Source of the DNA: Chitinophaga pinensis
Lineage (GTDB): Bacteria; Bacteroidota; Bacteroidia; UKL13-3
Assembly (NCBI GenBank): GCA_945876985.1
Contig: CAMCQX010000067.1
Location: 1-7,485 of the forward strand
DNA: 7,485 nucleotides
Direction of reading: 5' to 3'
Numbering within the stretch: position 1 is the stretch's first letter; each line of letters starts with the position of its first letter. The position numbers and the translations under genes are program-made. Shown in pieces: positions 6,044 to 7,485 of the stretch. The notes below the pieces were generated by a model that ran no database searches, had not been told where the DNA came from, and saw only the letters and a program-made list of their open reading frames with translations.

Positions 6044-6386
6044 AAAACGAATTTTATCTTTTATTCCAGCTTTTAAAGGTTTGTTTTGGTTGTTTAAAAA
6101 CGAAGCCAACGCACAAGTTCATTTGATGGCAACTTTTGTAGTAGTAATCGCTGGATTTTACTTTAATATAGACTCCAAAGATTGGCTATTTTTATGCTTT
6201 GCAATTGGTTTGGTAATTACAGCAGAAACTTTAAATACTTCCATTGAAAAACTGGTTGATTTGCTCCATCCACAAAACCACCAACAAGCAGGATTGGTTA
6301 AAGACTTAGCAGCAGCAGGTGTTTTAATAGCTTCAATAGTTGCGGTAGTTATTGCTGCTTTGGTATTTGTTCCTAAGTTTTTTTAA
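6027..6386 (+). CDS. dgkA: Diacylglycerol/undecaprenol kinase family protein (DgkA-like)
   Basis: A 119-residue inner-membrane protein, the usual size for prokaryotic DgkA. It begins with an amphipathic segment containing AFKGLFWLFKNEANAQVH (15-32), where Asn25 and Glu26 correspond to conserved surface-helix residues. Three hydrophobic segments follow at about 33-49, 53-68 and 96-114. The signature ETLNTSIEKLVDLL (67-80), with Glu67, Asn70 and Glu74, and the KDLAAAGVL segment (92-100, with Asp93) form the ATP/metal site of the family. These enzymes phosphorylate diacylglycerol (recycling lipid by-products) or undecaprenol (feeding the carrier lipid of wall synthesis). Outside the Proteobacteria undecaprenol is often the substrate, and sequence alone does not decide. 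The ATG at 6027 lies inside the 3' end of the LOG gene, so translation is probably coupled. It ends with TAA at 6384-6386. Confidence 0.88.
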   Translation: MILFIKKRILSFIPAFKGLFWLFKNEANAQVHLMATFVVVIAGFYFNIDSKDWLFLCFAIGLVITAETLNTSIEKLVDLLHPQNHQQAGLVKDLAAAGVLIASIVAVVIAALVFVPKFF

Positions 6387-6477
6387 GAATTAGTATATTT
6401 ACATCCTGATTTTAAATTAGCTGTTTTTCAAATATTGTCAAATCACATGCATGGCATAATTATTTTTAATGATGTGC

Positions 6478-6498
6478 GGGCAACCCTCGCGGTTGACC
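6478..6498. repeat. GC-rich palindrome copy 1, inside the transposase relic
   Basis: GGGCAACC and GGTTGACC arms around a 5-base CTCGC loop, with one mismatch in an 8-bp stem. The first 18 bases are identical to copy 2 at 6600. In the relic's frame it encodes the RATLAVD string. Confidence 0.75.
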
Positions 6499-6519
6499 AA
6501 AATGATTATGATTTATTTG

Positions 6520-6540
6520 GGGCAGGGGCAAGCCCAGCCC
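6520..6540. repeat. GC-rich palindrome of a second type, inside the transposase relic
   Basis: GGGC and GCCC outer arms, an A-A mismatch, GGG and CCC inner arms, and a 5-base loop. It encodes the GAGASPA string of the relic frame. Its base composition contrasts sharply with the AT-rich surroundings. Confidence 0.6.
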
Positions 6541-6599
6541 GAACATTATTGGAAATTTAGGATGTACAAAATGATTGTATTATTGAAAAGGCAATGTGG

Positions 6600-6620
6600 G
6601 GGCAACCCTCGCGGTTGCCC
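6600..6620. repeat. GC-rich palindrome copy 2
   Basis: A perfect 8-bp stem (GGGCAACC and GGTTGCCC) around CTCGC. It shares 18 consecutive bases with copy 1, 122 bp upstream. The surrounding + frame reads NVGATLAVAHNDANN, parallel to NDVRATLAVDQNDYD in the relic but in a different reading frame. It lies between the convergent DgkA and membrane-fusion-protein genes and could stabilise either 3' end, although no T-run follows on either strand. Confidence 0.75.
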
Positions 6621-6675
6621 ATAATGATGCGAACAATAAAATTTGCGACTTAATTTTTATGATATTAATACCAAA

Positions 6676-7485
6676 TTACTCCACTGATTCTACATTTGGG
6701 TATTTAATTTTATCAGTTTTGTTAATTCCACTTAAAACTTCAATGTTTATTCCATCGCTTAATCCAGTTTTCAAAAATCGTTTTTCAAAAACTTGAGGTG
6801 CCGTTTCTACCTCTACAAAAGTTTTTCCGTTTTCAAACTGTAAAACGCTTTCGGGTAAAGCTAAAACTTTGTCTTTTTTGGCTAAAACAATATCGGCTGT
6901 ACTGCTATAGCCAGCACGTAAGAATACGCCTTTCTGTAAATTAACTTTTGCCTTTATTTGAAACTGAATGGCGCCATTTTCTTTGATTCCTTTTGGAGCT
7001 ATGTATTCTAAATTGGCATTGAATTTTACCGTATCTAATGCGCCAATGGTGAGTATTAAATCCATTCCTGGCTTAATTTTACCCACTTCACTTTCATCTA
7101 CTTTCCCGTCAAAAATCATTTCACCCATATCGGCAATGGAAGCAATGGTAGTTCCTTCGTTAAAATTATTACTTTCTATTACGCTTCCGCCTTCTTTAAC
7201 AGGAATGTCCAAAATCATTCCATCAATGGTACTTCGTACAATGGTATTGGTAACTTTACCGCCTAATTTACTTACCCCTTCTTTGATTAAAGCCATGTTG
7301 TTTTCAGCTGCATCTAGTTCTTCTTTTGTACTTTTGTATGCCAAAGCAAAAGGTTGGTATTCCGACAATGAAATCATTTTTTGATCAAACATTTTTTGGT
7401 TTCTGTCAAAATCAATTTTTGCATTGTCTAAGGCCAATTTTGCTCGGGTAATTCTGCTTTCAGCGTTGGCCAAATTGATCATATT
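6676..7485 (-). CDS. Periplasmic adaptor / membrane fusion protein (HlyD/MacA-like), N-terminally cut by window edge
   Basis: About 270 codons are visible, ending in TAA at 6676-6678. A Met codon lies at 7482, but the frame is open to the edge and the family needs an upstream signal or TM segment plus the first half of the hairpin, so the true start is outside. From the visible N terminus: the coiled-coil hairpin (residues 1-70, ANAESRITRAKLALDNAKID onward), the second half of the lipoyl domain (IVRSTIDGMILDIPVKEGGS, then GTTIASIADMGEM), a beta-barrel (about 113-190, with DESEVGKIKPGM), and the membrane-proximal domain (LALPESVLQFENGKTFVEVE, then LKTGLSDGINIEVLSG). Such adaptors bridge an inner-membrane ABC or RND transporter to a TolC-like outer-membrane channel in drug or peptide efflux. 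The hairpin with STIDGMI and the ending resemble MacA-type adaptors of ABC systems. The partner genes should lie to either side, since none is in view. Confidence 0.88.
   Translation of the reverse strand, partial: NMINLANAESRITRAKLALDNAKIDFDRNQKMFDQKMISLSEYQPFALAYKSTKEELDAAENNMALIKEGVSKLGGKVTNTIVRSTIDGMILDIPVKEGGSVIESNNFNEGTTIASIADMGEMIFDGKVDESEVGKIKPGMDLILTIGALDTVKFNANLEYIAPKGIKENGAIQFQIKAKVNLQKGVFLRAGYSSTADIVLAKKDKVLALPESVLQFENGKTFVEVETAPQVFEKRFLKTGLSDGINIEVLSGINKTDKIKYPNVESVE

Larger units (their letters stand above)
6432..6560 (+). pseudogene. Relic of a RAYT / Y1 (IS200-like) transposase
   Basis: In the + frame continuing from the DgkA stop, the sequence reads ILSNHMHGIIIFNDVRATLA, then VDQNDYD, then LFGAGASPARTLLEI and TAG at 6558-6560. 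The NHMHGIII core matches the HUH (His-x-His) metal-binding motif of Y1/REP-associated tyrosine transposases, normally M-P-N-H-x-H-G-I. Here Met-Pro has become Leu-Ser, one base change in each codon. ATLAVxQND and GAGASPAxT strings are, from memory, frequent insert segments in Bacteroidota and cyanobacterial members of this family. No start codon, catalytic tyrosine helix or flanking domain remains; fewer than 45 codons of a protein of roughly 180-250 residues survive. It is dead as a transposase. Confidence 0.6.

Noticed and set aside
6600..6620. Intrinsic terminator between the convergent genes
   Set aside because: The stem is good, but neither strand has a T-run after it, and the element is a repeated copy of one lying inside the transposase relic.
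6596..6796. 66-codon plus-strand open frame starting MGATLAVAHNDAN
   Set aside because: Only the first residues, encoded by the palindrome, look like anything known. The rest runs antisense through the 3' end of the membrane fusion protein gene. It is treated as palindrome plus shadow.
6968..7384. Open frame on the plus strand opposite the membrane fusion protein
   Set aside because: It is antisense to a well-supported coding region, and its Ser/Pro/Leu-rich product is typical of a shadow frame.

Overview
The window looks like a piece of a Bacteroidota chromosome (Flavobacteriia/Sphingobacteriia/Chitinophagia grade; I cannot place it more finely). The grounds are low G+C, gene starts with A-rich leaders and no obvious Shine-Dalgarno sequence, a TAnnTTTG-type -7 box, a secreted PKD-domain protein, a TPR lipoprotein, and tyrosine-catabolism genes whose sequences read as the Bacteroidota type.

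Layout. Minus strand, 1-781: the N-terminal 260 residues of a secreted protein with three PKD domains, two of them nearly identical at DNA level; its C terminus lies outside the window. 782-1155 has no gene but holds a nested palindrome. Minus strand, 1156-2160: a TPR lipoprotein. A divergent 141-bp gap with a candidate promoter leads into a plus-strand block. The block starts with a 122-residue four-helix-bundle (S23/IVP family) gene at 2302-2670, enclosed by imperfect inverted repeats (2238-2276 and 2705-2736). It continues with homogentisate 1,2-dioxygenase (2745-3902) and 4-hydroxyphenylpyruvate dioxygenase (3984-5111). The last has an in-frame TGA at codon 10. After a hairpin-forming 7-bp repeat region (5112-5237) come a LOG-family Rossmann protein (5249-6043) and an overlapping DgkA-type lipid kinase (6027-6386). 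The gap 6387-6675 carries a relic of a RAYT/Y1-type transposase and three GC-rich palindromes. On the minus strand the window ends inside an efflux-type membrane fusion (HlyD/MacA-like) protein (6676-7485).

How the genes work together. HPPD makes homogentisate from 4-hydroxyphenylpyruvate and HGD opens its ring, so 2745-5111 holds two consecutive steps of tyrosine catabolism, encoded in reverse order of the pathway. The LOG protein (nucleotide metabolism) and DgkA (lipid phosphorylation at the inner membrane) overlap by 17 bp and are probably translationally coupled, without an obvious shared pathway. The PKD protein, TPR lipoprotein and membrane fusion protein are envelope or secreted products unrelated to that block.

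The points most worth a second look are the inverted-repeat-bounded S23 cassette between a candidate promoter and the HGD gene, the premature TGA in an otherwise intact HPPD gene, and the palindromes that read in frame inside the transposase relic. I found no complete new defence or mobile system; these are small elements and relics.
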